Below are positions 23,874-37,740 of a stretch of DNA of 64,000 bases, one piece after another. The notes beneath the pieces are model-generated. The model was not told the DNA's origin. It saw only the letters and a list, made by a program, of their open reading frames with translations, and did not search any database. The number at the start of each line of letters is the position of its first letter. Within the stretch, counting starts at the first letter, position 1. The position numbers and the translations under genes were made by a program. The stretch is from Megaleporinus macrocephalus (taxonomy: Eukaryota > Chordata > Actinopteri > Characiformes > Anostomidae), in contig CM038702.1 of NCBI GenBank assembly GCA_021613375.1, positions 27,804,849-27,868,848 of the forward strand, read 5' to 3'.

Positions 23874-26496
23874 ATTCAGGGTATGAAATTTCACTAATGT
23901 GTGTTGCGCTGGTGTGAGTGAATCAGACACAGCAGTGCTGCTGGAGTGTTTAAACACTGAGTCCTGGATAACAAGGAGGTGGTGGCTTTAATGTTACAGC
24001 TGACTGGTTCCTTGAAAACAGACTTGTGGATACAGCCCCTGGTCCTCATGCATGCCCAACAACCTGCAGAAACCTTCTGGTAGCAACGGAGAGGAAAAAG
24101 AATCCTTTTTTCTCGTAACGTTGCAGGAAATGGACAGAACAGAGGCTCCAAGTCAAGGTTGGAGAGGGACACTTAACTGCACAGGAACAAACGGCATGCG
24201 TGACTATTCATGGTATATCCAGGTAAAGGAGAAGTAAGGACCATTAAAGGGGACTGCAGAAGCTTTTCTGAGGTCAGTCAGAAACTGTATCTTTAGGAAC
24301 TTTTAAAATGAGAACAGCACCATTTTCAGCATGCTACACATCAACTGGAGAATTCTGAATTAAAGTAAAATAAAGATTAGCAACAGGGCTGCTGTCCTGT
24401 GTCTGTTTGTCTGTCTACCTCCATATCCTGAGGCGGCGCTGGCCCTGATCCTGGAGGCTGCTAGTGAAGCCCATCGAGGAAGTTACCAAAAGAGGCGGCA
24501 AAAATCCAGAAAAAGAGCAGAGGCAGAGAGGAAGGAGAGATCTTTTGGTTGGGCTGTTGTTGTGTTGTATTGTTACCTGAGTTCGGTGTGTTGGTCATAG
24601 GTTTAACATTCTGTGTTTATTCTGGGTGTAAATAGTGTTGTGAATTATTGTGTCCATGCTGGACGAGGGTAAGTGCCATTTTCTTTGGGGTAAATGTTTT
24701 GGAGATATTTTTAAGCTGGTCTACTAAACCAATCATAACGAAACTGTGGTTTACTGGAAATTAAATGAAGTTATAAAAAAGCAGCACTGGTCAAACAGTT
24801 GCTTACTGACTGGTTAGCTGGTTAGTTATTTACATCCCCAAAATGTACATTGTATATGGATAAAGAGAGTATGATGAATTACGGTCACAGCCAAATATCA
24901 GATTCAATCTCACAGGTGCTAACTTCTAAAATTCAGGCAGAAGCACCGAGACCACCTTTAAAAAAGATGAAACCTGGATTACATTTTCCTTTCAGTGGAG
25001 AACTCAGGCCTTAATCCGGAAAACCAGCCCTACAAGACTTGCTTCCCAGGAATTCTAATCTACAAGCATTTATAATATCAGTTCAAATGAATTGCTTGGC
25101 ACTGTATTCAGCGTTCTGAGCTGTAGTGCTAACTGGCTGACCTAGGCTCAGGTGTTTAACACCTTAGCTTGAGTTATATCCGCTGCTGAACTCTGTTCTC
25201 TACGTGTACCAGCAGTGTGCAAACACCCTCCACCCAGGAGTGAGTAATGACCAGTTCACAGGAAATGATCTACACCGGATAGCGGATCACACAGGAAACA
25301 CGGTTTGGCCTAGTGCCTTGTGTGTGCAGGGAGAGGGGGGGGGCTGCAGAATGTGATGGCTGGGAAAAAAAAGAAATACAATTTCTCTGATCTTTCTTAA
25401 TATTTTAAAATTTGTGTAATATTGTAAAAATGTGCCATTTACTCCACAGTTTATACAGTTTATACAGATCAGAATGCTGAAGTCATGAGCTCCAGTTACG
25501 AGTCCAGACTTTAAAAATGACATGCAAAGCACGCCAGTCAATCACAACTGCACATAGTGTGTGTGCACACAGTTAGGAATTCCTAAACCCTTCCTCAAAT
25601 TAAAGCTGAGAGGGTGCACTTGAAGCCCCTATTGATTATATAACTGTATTTTGAATATGTTTTGGTAAACAGCTAAAATGCTAAAACTTGTGTCACTGTC
25701 CAAATATTTCTGGGCCTAACTGTAGATACACACACACACCATGCAGGAGAGGCCAAAAAAAGACGCAGGCACAGGGCAGCGGGACTCTGGGACTGGAGTA
25801 CCAAAATAGGCCATCTTTGTTACCGTGCTTTTAGACCCACTGTCCGGCACGACTGATGCAGCTCCTCAGCTGATCACAAAGCTCTTCATGAAAAGGATGA
25901 GGTGTGTTGGAGGCAAGGAATAGTTGAAACTGCAGGGGAGTATGGCCCCTTAAGGATGAAGAGTTATTTAAGAATAAATTATGTTATAAATAGAATACTT
26001 CAGAATACACTGAAGGCCACTGTTTACTTTGCTGTGTTATTACTGTAAATTCAGAAGGTCTACGCCAGCACCTGGTCCTGCACACTGCAGTCTTAAAACA
26101 AAGCTGCTGAAACCTATCTTTGGAGGGATGCCATAGAAGAACCTCTGTTGGTCCCCTAAAGAACCTTTTAGTAGATATAAATGATTGAAAATGAGGTGCA
26201 TGACATTTGCATAACGTAAAGGTTGTACATCAATTAACGGGTTCTCTGAGGACCAGTAAGTGTTTATTTCTAAGCATGCACTAGCAGAGGGAGAAGCCAC
26301 TTTAGAGTCCATCGACTCACATTCCACAGTCCCTTCCATTCATTCACCACTGACTTAGAAGAAGTTAAAAGCATCAACAGAAGACACATGTGGAGGAAAA
26401 CAGCTTTAAGCGGCACTGTGCTACACTTATGCTACACAGTGTAACTTCAATACAGAGAACGCCACCACACGCCATCTCTGCAAGCACAGTGGCTAT

Positions 26497-26882
26497 TAGG
26501 GGTATAAGAAAATATCGAAAATATCGAATAACGAGATATTTTGTTTTGTGATACTGTATCGATTCTCAAAAACACCATATCGATACACAGATTCCTGGCC
26601 GACAGTGAATCATTGTGTGTTGTGTTAACCTCTGACCACTAGATGGCAGTGTTGTAATCCATTTTCAGCTCCACTCCAACATTAACAAGCTGCACAAGGG
26701 CGCAATGCTATTGTAAACATTGATAAACCTGTTCATATAGTGGTCTGTTTTTAATAGTAAGATTTGAAAAGTCACAATATCACGTTGCCTGCAGTATCGC
26801 AATATATCACGATATATTGAACCGTGACCGCTGTATCACGATACGTATTGTATCGCCAGGTTCTTGCCAATACACAGCCCTA
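26497..26882. mobile_element. hAT-type MITE with 8-bp target duplication
   Basis: 386 bp flanked by direct repeats GTGGCTAT at 26489-26496 and 26883-26890. The ends are imperfect inverted repeats starting TAGGGGTATAAG and TAGGGCTGTGTA. The interior has repeated CGATAC/TATCGA motifs and no coding capacity. An 8-bp duplication is the hAT signature. Confidence 0.75.
26636..26647 (+). promoter_or_regulatory. CTCF-like core carried by a MITE
   Basis: CCACTAGATGGC fits CCASYAGRKGGC at every position. It sits inside the hAT-type MITE in far1 intron 1. A decayed version (CCACTAGAGAGC) is at about 15,829. Confidence 0.35.
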
Positions 26883-29077
26883 GTGGCTATGCGCTTTGGA
26901 GTGTAGGGATGTAAAATGTAAGAACACTCTTTGTTTAATTAGTGCTAATGTTAAATATTTGATTAGAATTAGTCAATAAATAATTAACAAACAAGGCATA
27001 TAGCATGCAAACATATACGTTATATATAGTCATATAGTCAACTAAATTCTTAACAACAGCTAATCGTACAAAGATGAATCATTAACAGTTCTATTCAGGC
27101 TTACTGTTCATACAGTTTGCTAAACAGAATTTGATAATATCAGAAATCATGTCAGCATCTGCAGATAACTGCTTTAAAAACCATCAGCATCAGACGGTGA
27201 TCTAATTTAATGATGTATTATTGTATTGATTCATCTGTCCATTATGGCTTCTAATAACCAGTAAAAGAAAACGTGTGGCCAGTATATGAAACATGATACG
27301 CAATTTTTCACTGTTCAAGAAATTAAATAGACACAACAGCTTTTCAAATGTAAACACCTCCTTTAACTTCTATTAAGATAAACAATGCCACATGTGCGTC
27401 ATCTCCATCGCCCTCATGTCAACAATGCAGGAACATAGCTCACAAGCATGAAGGAATTTCATTTCCACAAGAACTTCACACTGCAGTTCAAACAGTTTGT
27501 CTTGGACAAGCATCATGTTATCACACCTGACAGTATCAAGTACACAGAGGCAGACGCTTATGCAGATCACAGAACAGCCAGTGGTGTTTATATTGTTAAA
27601 CAATAACACAGAAAAAGTTTCCAACTTCTGACTAGTGTTACTACACGTTTCTCTAGATTCTCACTCATCACAGCTGTCCTGCTGTCAAAGGTGAGCTCGC
27701 TTTTACACCTCTTACAAGAAACTGTGTGTTTAAACTAATCTGTGATGCAGATTAGTTTAACTGAGTGTGAAGAAATAGCAGTTCTGATGGTGTGTCAAGT
27801 ATCAAGATGCAGAGGAGTCTACTGAAGACACAGCCTATCCTGTCTGTAATACCAGTATGTACCTCAAGAGGTGCCAGTGAGTCACTGCAGTACCGAGTGT
27901 CTCTTTAGCGCAGAAGAAGCAACACCTCTGCTCTTGGCAACAAAACACCTTCTTTTATTAAAATTTAATACAAATAATAAAAATATATATATATAAAAAA
28001 ACAAAACAAAAAAATAATTTAAAAACACACACAAAGCAACAAAAATAGCAGTAAAACCAGAGTTAACACTGATGCTGCTCTACATTGCTGGAGACGCTCT
28101 GGCCGCTGGCCTTGCAGACTTTCTTTTAAAAAGCGGTGAAGAGCGGAGGAGGAGGAGGTCAGCCGATCATTACATTTTACATATTGCTCCTTTAATGTTA
28201 AGAGTTCCTGCCATTTTGGCTTTTTAGTTGTACGTAAACGTAAACTTGAACTGTGGTCTTCGCAATCAGTGTTCGCTCTCATGTTGAAGATGTGAACGGA
28301 AGCACAATCATCATTACAGCTAATCAATAACAAGGTTCGTTGCCAAACCTCACTGACATTGTCAATTAGCTGTCGCAGCCTGTTTTCTTAACAATGTTTT
28401 TCTTAACATATCACAGATGTTGTCAGTACCAGCGACCAACTACATGTTAGATTATAAAGAGAGTATAATTAGCTGTGTTTAACTGGATTAGTACAGTACA
28501 GCGTCTTTAGCAGACTCTCTGTTTCGTCTGCTGTAGGAGAATTACATCATTACCTATCTGTCTGGACTAGCGTATTTATTGATTTGCTCTATATCGTGAC
28601 TACTCCCTGGTCTGAGACCGAGCGCCGCAGTTCAGTTTAACAGCATTATCCATAACACACTCAACTCTGTCTGCACTAATAGTGAAAATTCATTACACAG
28701 AGCTTACACTGGTCATACATATCCTTAGAGTCCAGCAGCACTCACTACACTGACCTCCAATCTTGCTAGAAGATTAAACAGCAAAGCGAAAAAGCTACTT
28801 CTGAGTTAAAGTTGGTTTAACAAAGTTAATGCAAGTTACAACAACATTAATTTTTCACATCAACTACAAGGTAAAGTCTTTGTTCATGTAAAAGCTCAAA
28901 TTTAAACTTAGTAATTTCTAGACTAACTCCAAGTTAAAGGTATTTAGCTATTGTGAGTTAAAGCTGAGTTAAAGCTAAATTCAACTTAAGCTGCACTGTG
29001 TAAGATCTTTTCAGTCAAAATTGAAAGATTTTTTGAGCAGTGTCCTGATCCAGGTCTAATAATCTGGCCCCCTGTAG

Positions 29078-29880
29078 GGCTGCCTAACAATACATTTCTT
29101 CACTAATCAATCTAATGATTCTTTTTCGATTAGTTGATTAATCTAAGGACAATTTATTTTAGATGACTCTAATGTGTGTTAGAGACTTAAATTTGTAACC
29201 AATGGATGATTTTGTGTAAGATATATATATATTCCTCGTCGCTCAGACGCATAAAGAAAACGCATGGCCATTCTAGACTTTATGTATTAAAGAGTATCTT
29301 AAACGCACGTGGTCTATAAATGGTTAAAGACTAGAAGTCTACGATCCGACTGGACTTTTAGAGGCACAAATGACTCATAGCCTACACGCCTTACACACAA
29401 GAAATCGGACAGTTTGTGGACTATATATTTTGGCAAAGAGTTTGTTGATGTTTTGATCGTCCATATCTACACTGGATGATTAAGAAACGGTTAACAATGC
29501 GACTTTTCAAGTGGAACTACTGAAAGAAACATGTTACACGTGTTAATAATCTTAAAATAATCTGCTAAGATAAGAAAAACAGGTAAACAGGTGATGTCCT
29601 GCTGCTTTGTTGACAAAGCGCTATGGGATGTTTGAGCTTCAAGTGCTTGTGTGTAGCAGTTGTACTGTTGTGATCATCTCCACTGTGCAGAGCTGACAGA
29701 GCACCACACTGTTGTGTTTCTGTGTGAAACACTCACACAACCTTTATATGCACACAAGCGATTGTTTGTAGCTGCAGCTTGTGCTCTGGATAAATCCATG
29801 CTTTCAGTAGTAGCATGTTATGCTAATCGACGTAATTTCGACTACAATGCGTCGCCCCAGCTGTAGCTCTCTGTTTAGGT
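29078..29880. mobile_element. Possible hAT-like non-autonomous element
   Basis: The left boundary TAGGGCTGCCTAACAATAC leads into GATTAGTTGATTAATC-like sequence. The right side has TAATCGACGTAATTTCG and GCGTCGCCCCAG. CTGTAG occurs at both edges. The right-hand 150 bp recurs inverted at 33,018-33,160. The ends are not a clean inverted pair, so the limits are uncertain. Confidence 0.4.
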
Positions 29881-31146
29881 TGCAAATGCTAAATCAAAAT
29901 TATACTGATAAAGATAGAACAACAATAGCAGATCATTCATTCAGATCCTTAGAAGACAAGTTTTGACTGAGTTCTCTTTGAATACTTCTCAACTCACATT
30001 AATCATCTGCTTAGGAAAGGGGTCTAAAGCACAAGCCACAAGCAAGTTGCATGCAATTACATCTTACACAGCGCAACGTTAACAAGAAGCAACTGGCTAC
30101 ACATGTGCAATTTGCTAAAACTACAGCAAGAAGTAGCAAACCACACCAACAGCTACAGAGACAAACCAGGAACTAAGAAGCTTTGATGTTTCTGGGCTGA
30201 GCGGGTTAAGTTTCCCGGCTATGTTGCAACATCTGCTGGAGAAAGGTGCTGCGGATGTTGCTTCAGAGGATCCTCCTGAAGAATCGCGCTCAGACGGTGT
30301 GGCAGAGGCGTGGGAAAGCAGCTCTCACCTCTCTTCCTAATAACAGTATTGTAAGTAGGCAACTGCAGTGGGAGTGATCAGACAATATCACACTGGCCAT
30401 GATCTCACAAGCCTAGTCTTTGGACTCAAGCTCGACACAAACATTAGTTGAACATGATAATTATTCATAGACGGAGTCTCGTCTGTCCTGAGGCTATTCA
30501 AGTTAAAAATAAACTGGTGAGGTTTATTAAAGCTGATATATCCGTCCCGTTCAGAGACAGGAGCAGATTCTGCCTGCCTTCGAGCAGACGCCTTTTTCAG
30601 AATCCCTTAAATAAACCACACACCTTCACCAGCACGTGCGCAGATGGCAAGGCCGGGTTAGCGCCCCCTGCCTGTTACAAGATATTCACTTAAGATCTGT
30701 AGTCTGTTAAACTATAACATTTACCATAAAGTTCTGAGAAGGTAAACACACCATGAATGTTTACTTAGTTTACTAATAACTAGCTTTACTAACTAGCTGA
30801 CAATCCTCACTGTCAGTGGGACCTCCATAGGTTTTTTGCCCTCACTTGCAACGCAATGAGGCCAAACATGATCCAACTCTATGTTCTTACTTCCCGCTTC
30901 CATGGCAACCTAGCTCATTAATGCACTTTTAGAACAACAGTGGCAGAAATCCACATTAAACCCCACAGAACAATCCACTGTGTAATCCACCAGTAATACA
31001 TACCAGCACTACCTTTGCTGGTAGATTAGCAGCTGGATGATATGCGGTCATACATTCAAACAGCTGACCCAGACAACGGCAACTTTCTCAATACCAATAC
31101 TCAATACTTCCACAAACACAAAATGTTTGTATCCCCTAAAATATAT

Positions 31147-31435
31147 TAGATTCCGATCGCCGATCACCTTTCAGCCGCGATCGGCAGATAGCCGATAACG
31201 ATTGAAGGCAGGGCTATATGCCACAGCGGATCAGATAGGAATTGCAGGGAGCTGGCCGGAGGGGGTTTCAACGAAACGTTAGCTGTAAATACAGAAATTC
31301 GGCTCATTTGTTTAACGCCATCGATTGTCTCTCGGGATCGGCTAAATTGTAGAAATATCGGTCGATCACTGATCACATATTTTGATTTAAAATCGTCCGA
31401 AACCGATACAAAGCCGATCGATCTTTCCACCTCTA
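31147..31435. mobile_element. hAT-type MITE with 8-bp target duplication
   Basis: 289 bp flanked by AAATATAT at 31139-31146 and 31436-31443. The inverted ends both start TAGA and lead into CGATCG-rich sequence. Non-coding. Related fragments are at 23,636-23,790 (opposite orientation) and 18,124-18,215. Confidence 0.7.
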
Positions 31436-33162
31436 AAATATATAATATTAATAATAATAAATAATAATCTAAACCGTTCATGAGAAAGTCTGTTAAAAAT
31501 TTTGACTGGAAGTATAGAAGTTAAATTGCAGCGTACACACCGACACACACGCCCCCCACACACACAAAGACCTCACACCATTCAATTCTCAGATTTCATA
31601 CACACACACACACACAGAGCGCTACTGTTCCACAGCAGGAACGTGCTGTGTTACAGATTTGATTTAACACTTGTGTTGTTATTGTTATTATTTTACAGCC
31701 ACAGGAAACACAAATCAGCAGAAAGCTGACACCACTGATACTGAAACAAAACCAACAGAGTAAGAGAGAGAGAACCGGCTACAAGGTGTTCACTCAATCA
31801 AACCCTTACACAGCTTTCACACTGTTTACCTCTTAAAGGAGGAGTGCTGTTAATTCACTCTACTACACACATGTACTTTCACACACATCTTACTTACAGT
31901 CTGTTTAACTCCAGATTATTCCAATCATCAGGTTAATGCTTCTCTTATCCGGAAGGCTTTACTGAGGGTCTAATTATGGCCCACAGTTTTTCTAAGGTTA
32001 CTTCTTATTCTGAAATGCTGAATTCAAATCTCATGTTTGCACCGCTCGCCATTTCTGAAACAACACTGCCATAAAATGAATTCTCCTTAAAGCAAACCCC
32101 AGTTATAACAACCCCAGCCGCTAATTATACTGGCCTACAGCATCCAAAGACTTTACACATTACCCCAGCCAATCAAACACCCATATTCAGAATTCATTTT
32201 ATCTTACGAAACTTCATACATGCATATAACACTAGCAAAATGTCAGACAGGAAACTCAGTTACTGCCAGACAGTCAGAGACTCTCCAGAGAAACAGCTGT
32301 CTAAAGACGTGCCATCACTCAACCGGAGTAACGCCATCACCAACAAAGTCACTGTTTACGTGTGAAGTTCTGCAGATACCGCTACAAAACGAGCTGTCAG
32401 CCTCACAGTACCTCATACATACAGCAAAGACTTCAGTGCTGTGTAGATATACAGCATTAACATTTCACTCCATGTACAAAAGGAACATATGGGATCCCCC
32501 ACCCACTAATGTCTCTCCGCTGAGTCAGTGGTCTGTCTCTTCACATGAGTGATGGCTGTCAGGTGCACATACTTCTACACATACTTTCCACACGTAATAC
32601 TTTTCACATTATCTAACAAACTCCCAACCTTCTGACCAGCGTGACACAGCCCTGTCATGTAGCTGTAGGTAAAAAATTAATATACTGTGATATTTCAAGA
32701 CATTCTTATAGATAAGGGTTGTGTAAGAAGATGACGTCACCGTGTAACAGAGAAAAGGGATGGAATTCCAGTGAGGTGTTTAGGCAGATGGAAAGTTTCT
32801 CACTCTGGCGTGTACTGCAGACTTTAGAACTTGCAGAACACTGATTTGCCAAAAAAGCTACATAAACTAAAAGAAAGAAAAAGAAAATATAATGGACCCC
32901 TTTAATACGCTGGAAGAGACAAAACCTGTAGTGTAGCATAAGGGCTGGGGCCCTAGTCAACATAATCGATTACGTAATTACGCCAATTAGCACAACGTGC
33001 GTCACAATATGGCCGCGCCTACTGAAATCATGGATTTATCCAGAGCACAAGCTGCAGCTACAAACAATCGCTCGCGTCCATCTAAAGTTGTGGGAGTGTT
33101 TCACACAGAAACACAACAGTGTGGTGCTCTGTCGGCTCCGCCATATGGAGATGATTACAGTA

Positions 33163-33245
33163 GAGCTGGGCGATAAAACGATAATGATAATTATTGTGAA
33201 ATAACATTTCTTCAATAGAACTATAAGACGTAGTTGATAGAAAGT
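33163..33245. mobile_element. hAT-like MITE end fragment
   Basis: Starts TAGAGCTGGGCGATAAAACG, with dense ATAATGATAATTATTG-type sequence, and shares AGAACTATAAGACG with 23,800-23,873. Typical fish MITE terminus; the second end was not found. Confidence 0.5.
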
Positions 33246-34280
33246 CGATAGAATTAAGTTCCGTCCATGTTTTGAGAGACAACACGAACAGCCAATGAGA
33301 ATGAGAATAGTGCCGCCCCCAAATCAATCAGGTGGATGAACTAGAGTTCCAGACATTTCTTGTTTAGAAGCACACAGCGCAAAACTTTATTTTCTACCAA
33401 AAACAGAATCACTGAACCAGCTCTCCATTTGAGCAGACAGAGAGTCGATCCACCACTATGAGTCCCTTCCTCAGCCCGAGCAAAGGGCCAGCAACAGCCT
33501 GCTTACCATAACTCAGGACCCCGCCCCCACCCCCCCACCCGCAGGATAAAATAACTTATCTTTACTTCTTATAAATATTTCCTGACCACCATCGCTTCTG
33601 GCTCACTCACGAGGGGGGCATGTTATGACTACTGTTTTCAAACTCCTGTAAAGCTGCTAAATTTTAAAAATTTAATACCCTTTCTATTTTACTGTAATCT
33701 GTGCTAAACGCATAGATTCACACCATAACAGCATCTGTTTTTATCTATATATCGTAAGGTCATGTGCGAAGCATGAGCTGTTGTCTTGGTGATTTCAGTC
33801 ATGCTAGTTTACTACTTTGGTAAGAAAAGTTATTGCGGGGCTAGTTTGGCCTTTGCAGTGGATATTTCTGACAGGCAGTGGTAATGGAGAGAGAACAGGA
33901 CCGTGAAGCTGGTTTGATCTAATTAGAGCTAAAGTAAAAATAGTCACTAAAGTAAGTCACATTAATCATACAGACGTCCAGAGGGAAATACTCATACAGC
34001 GGCCCAAGCCTTCATTATTGCACCGAGAACAACGCAACTTAGCTAAGCGAGCGTTCAAACTAAACTGCAAACATGAGCCAACTTAATAAACACGCCTGCC
34101 CTTAACCAGAACCTAGCTGAGCAGTTCCCCTCTTCAGTCCCGAGCTGAAGTTACCAGGCTAACATAGCTAACCAGTAGAAGAACCTCATACACCCATAGA
34201 CCAATCAGCATGGAGCTAACTACATCACACCGTCTTAACCTGTTACATAATCTCCAATAATAGCAAGTACAGTCAGTACA

Positions 34281-34455
34281 GTCACACCACCGGATAGAGT
34301 CAGCACCTCCACACCGCTGGATAGAGTCAGCACCTCCACACCACTGGATAGAGTCAGCACCTCCACACCACTGGATAGAGTCAGCACCTCCACAACACTG
34401 GATAGAGTCAGCACCTCCATAACACTGCATAGAGTCAGCACCTCCACACCACTGA
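34281..34455. repeat. Tandem array, 27-bp unit
   Basis: Six to seven copies of a unit containing GGATAGAGTCAGCACCTCCA. Length divisible by three, so it leaves stop-free frames on the minus strand that are not genes. Confidence 0.9.
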
Positions 34456-35234
34456 ACAAATGCATCAGATCATTTATAAAGGAGCCGATTATAAAAGGGC
34501 CTGTAAGCAGCAACCAGTAAGACGTAATCAAATGACGAGAATAACGCTGTAATGGTCGTCTGTGGTTATGATATCGGTTCTAGCTGTCTTAGGTTCCCAT
34601 TTGTCTCGGCCTTGTTTGCGCAATGTAGAAACACACTGAATGCTTTCCTTAAACACTGCAGTGAAATGTGTAGCAGTGCATGTTTATGATTATACGATAA
34701 ACATTACTCAAACAAGTGGTGAAGTTAGTAACCTGAGAAGTTCAGTTTTACTGTATTAACATGACAACCGCAACAGGAGGAACATTGAGTTGTCAAGCTG
34801 AATAGAGTTACAGATCAAGAAGATCTTGGTTTCCCCCCCCAATATCTTTTCTTTTTCTTTCCTACTGTTCCCTCCCTTCTTTCCCTTTACTTTAATTCCT
34901 GTACTTTTTAATTCTAAATTGACAATTAACACTAAAACTAAATAAAAAAGTGCCTCTGGTTTATTACAAAATAGCAGCACACCCAGCCTTATCCAGCCAC
35001 TGTTTACAATGTCAATGTCAGTAAACAATGATGAGAAAACCATTTCAATCCAATATTTTACTGTAAATAGTACAAAGCCAATGTATCAAACATTGAAATT
35101 GAGATACTCTGTTTTTAGAAGCAAGTTCATTTAGGATTGGACACCAGAAATACGTTTCCAAAGATCTGGAACAGGAGCAACAAAAGATAGCAAAATTATT
35201 TCATTCCAAAAATGACCATCTAATTACGTACTGG

Positions 35235-36130
35235 CAGCAGGTCAGTAACATGAACAGGTATAAAAGAGCATCCCAGAGAAGCCGAGTCCTTCAGAGGTAA
35301 AGATGGGGAGCCGTCACCACTCTGTGAAAGACTGCCCAGGCAAATAATGCAACAATCAGGAAGAACATTTCTCAAATAGCAAGAACTTCGCTGCTCAATG
35401 TAAGCTGCTTCTTCAGTCAGTAAGTGCGTATTATAATAAACAGGATCAAACATAATAATATAAGACATAATCACACTAAAATGAACAAGAATCACATTTT
35501 AATGAGGAATTAAACATATTTACCTATTCTAGCCACTACTGTAGAGTGTGTATGTAATAGCTGAATATGTAAGTTATTTGGACCATTTTGGAGTTTATTT
35601 TAAACAGAATTACATTCTCCACAAGTCCAGGAAGTAACCTGACATTATATGTCAGCTATTCAAATAGTCCACAGTTCAAACAGTTTAACAGTCGTTTATA
35701 CATCATACCCTTCAGGCTACAGACGAGAGGGGTCATCTGGCTTGCCATCAGCACACAGTTTAAAAGCTAGCATCTGTGGTGGTATGGAGGTACATTGGTG
35801 CACATTGCATGGGTGGCTTGCGCATCTCTGAAGGCACCATTGATACTGAACAATATATACGGTCTAGGAACAACAGCCTCGCTTTTTTCAGCTCAACAAT
35901 GAAACACATTCTGCACTGCTAATGGAACAGCATAGCTCTGTAGCTTAAGAGCCTACGTGCTGAACTGGCCTGCCTGCAATCCAGACCATTTACCCATGCA
36001 CACAATTATTCTTCTCCGCTGCCAAACGCTTACAGAGCGCTGTCCCAAACATAATCCTGATGTTTCTGGCAGCAAATTTAAAATAGGCGTATGTTTAACA
36101 TGTGATGCTGTCTTTATTCTATGTTCAGTA
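35235..36130 (+). pseudogene. Tc1/mariner transposase relic
   Basis: The plus strand has GGTATAAAAGAGCATCCCAG and then the start of a transposase-like reading frame near 35,303 (GGGAGCCGTCACCACTCTGT). A later part includes GGTATGGAGGTACATTGGTG, GAAGGCACCATTGATACTGA and GTGCTGAACTGGCCTGCCTG, the last encoding LNWPACNPD. That corresponds to the catalytic WPAxSPDLxPIE block of Tc1/mariner transposases; here the PIE part is broken. The middle is unrecognisable, with stops and frame breaks. Dead copy of an element widespread in teleosts. Confidence 0.75.
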
Positions 36131-36811
36131 ACTCACAGGGATTAAAATTGCACTCTGTTTCGCCTCTGTTTTGAGCTGTACAGAAGGAGGCAAACTTTAT
36201 GATATAAACAGTCCGAAGTGTGTGATGGGTGGTGATGGGTTGAGACTACTGTTTGAGACAGACTGAACTTAGCTGGAAAACCTGGACAGAATCTGGACAA
36301 TGTGGCCTGGTTAACGCACTAACGAGATCAGACTATGTGTGGGCAGAGCATCTGAGACATGCCCCTGAGGGTCCCGCCCTAGCGACGGTTTGGGACTTTT
36401 TTGTTTCAGAGACTGTAACCTATTGTATACTGATTGTGTAGAAAGTATCATATTATCTTCCTCATCTTTAGTCTAAGCCCAAAGTTCTTTTCTAAGCCTG
36501 TGAGACTGCACGCCTTTGTATGAGCACAATGGGTGTGCAGAGTAACGTCTACTGCTTTCTTACGAAAAGACATCCCACACACCTTTCAGCAACTCTCCAT
36601 TAAATCTGACCTCTCCCAGAATGACTGGGCTTCAAGCTAGAAGAGGAGTGTTGCTCATAAAATACAATAAACAGACACTTCTAGTGAGAGAACTGATGAA
36701 GGTCAGGGGTCAAAATCAGTAGAAAAAAGGTCTAACATAACACAACACAAACATTTGAAAGTCTAGGCATAGAGAGTAGGCATGTGTGTCTCTCTCGCGC
36801 ACACTCGCTCG

Positions 36812-36812
<1 letters not shown>

Positions 36813-36853
<41 letters not shown>
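36813..36853. repeat. (CA)n microsatellite
   Basis: 41 bp of CA, preceded by TCTCTCGCGC. Confidence 0.95.
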
Positions 36854-36857
<4 letters not shown>

Positions 36858-37004
36858 GTGGAGTGCACAGTATATGAATGACATCAGCACATGGTAATTC
36901 CTCGTGCTGCCTGCACTGCGTGTAAGCGGAGCCGTTCTAGTGGTGAAGCTGTTCCCAGACTTCACTGCTGCTTTCTCTCAGACACTTCATACTGCAGCCA
37001 TGAG

Positions 37005-37740
37005 CTAACACTAGCAACCGTTACCTTACATTAGCAAGCATAGGCTGACATTAGCAACCATCAGCTTACATTAGCAACCAAAAGTTAACAATAGTGACCG
37101 TTACCCTTCTGAAAAAACAACACAGATCGACATGTGCGTCATGCTGTGCACAGACCAGCTTAGCGACATTAAAACACAGCCTATCGTCCAATGAAAACCA
37201 TCTTTATTTTTGGAGGATTTTTCATTGTCTACATATTTGAACTTTGATCATATTATTGATCACTTTGAACATAATTTGAAATTGAACGACAGTTGTCCTT
37301 TGCATTCTTTTAAAATTTCATGATGAATAAAAATGTTCCAAAACTGCTTTGAACAGAATACCTTACATGCAACTTACATGCAACTCACATGCTTACTTTG
37401 GACAGTGACGATATGCTGGTTTAGCGTGTGATAAGTCTTGCTGGTCTATGCTATTTTTTTCTAGCATGGTAAGCATACATTAGCAACCATAATCTAACAC
37501 CGGCACCTGTAGGCTTACAACATCAACCAGACAAATAAATAAATAAATAATAATAAATAGAATACACTCTCTCATCTCTGACATTTGTCCTGCATCACAT
37601 TACATTTGCTATTAGATACTATTAGCAACTACAAGCGTTCATTACAATCCACAAGCTTACATTTGCAACTCTTAGCATTGCTTATGGTAGCTTATATTAG
37701 CATTTGGTAAGCTATCATTTGTTAACCTTACATTAGCCAA
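37005..37740. repeat. Decayed repeats of a TTACATTAGCAACCAT motif
   Basis: At least ten imperfect occurrences of CATTAGCAACC-like words at irregular spacing, clustered at 37,005-37,110 and 37,460-37,740. Looks like an old minisatellite. Confidence 0.55.

Noticed and set aside
25585..25725. Possible end of a fish DNA transposon (CACTGTCCAAATATTTCTGG near 25,700)
   Set aside because: Resembles termini of common fish elements, but no second end or target duplication was found.
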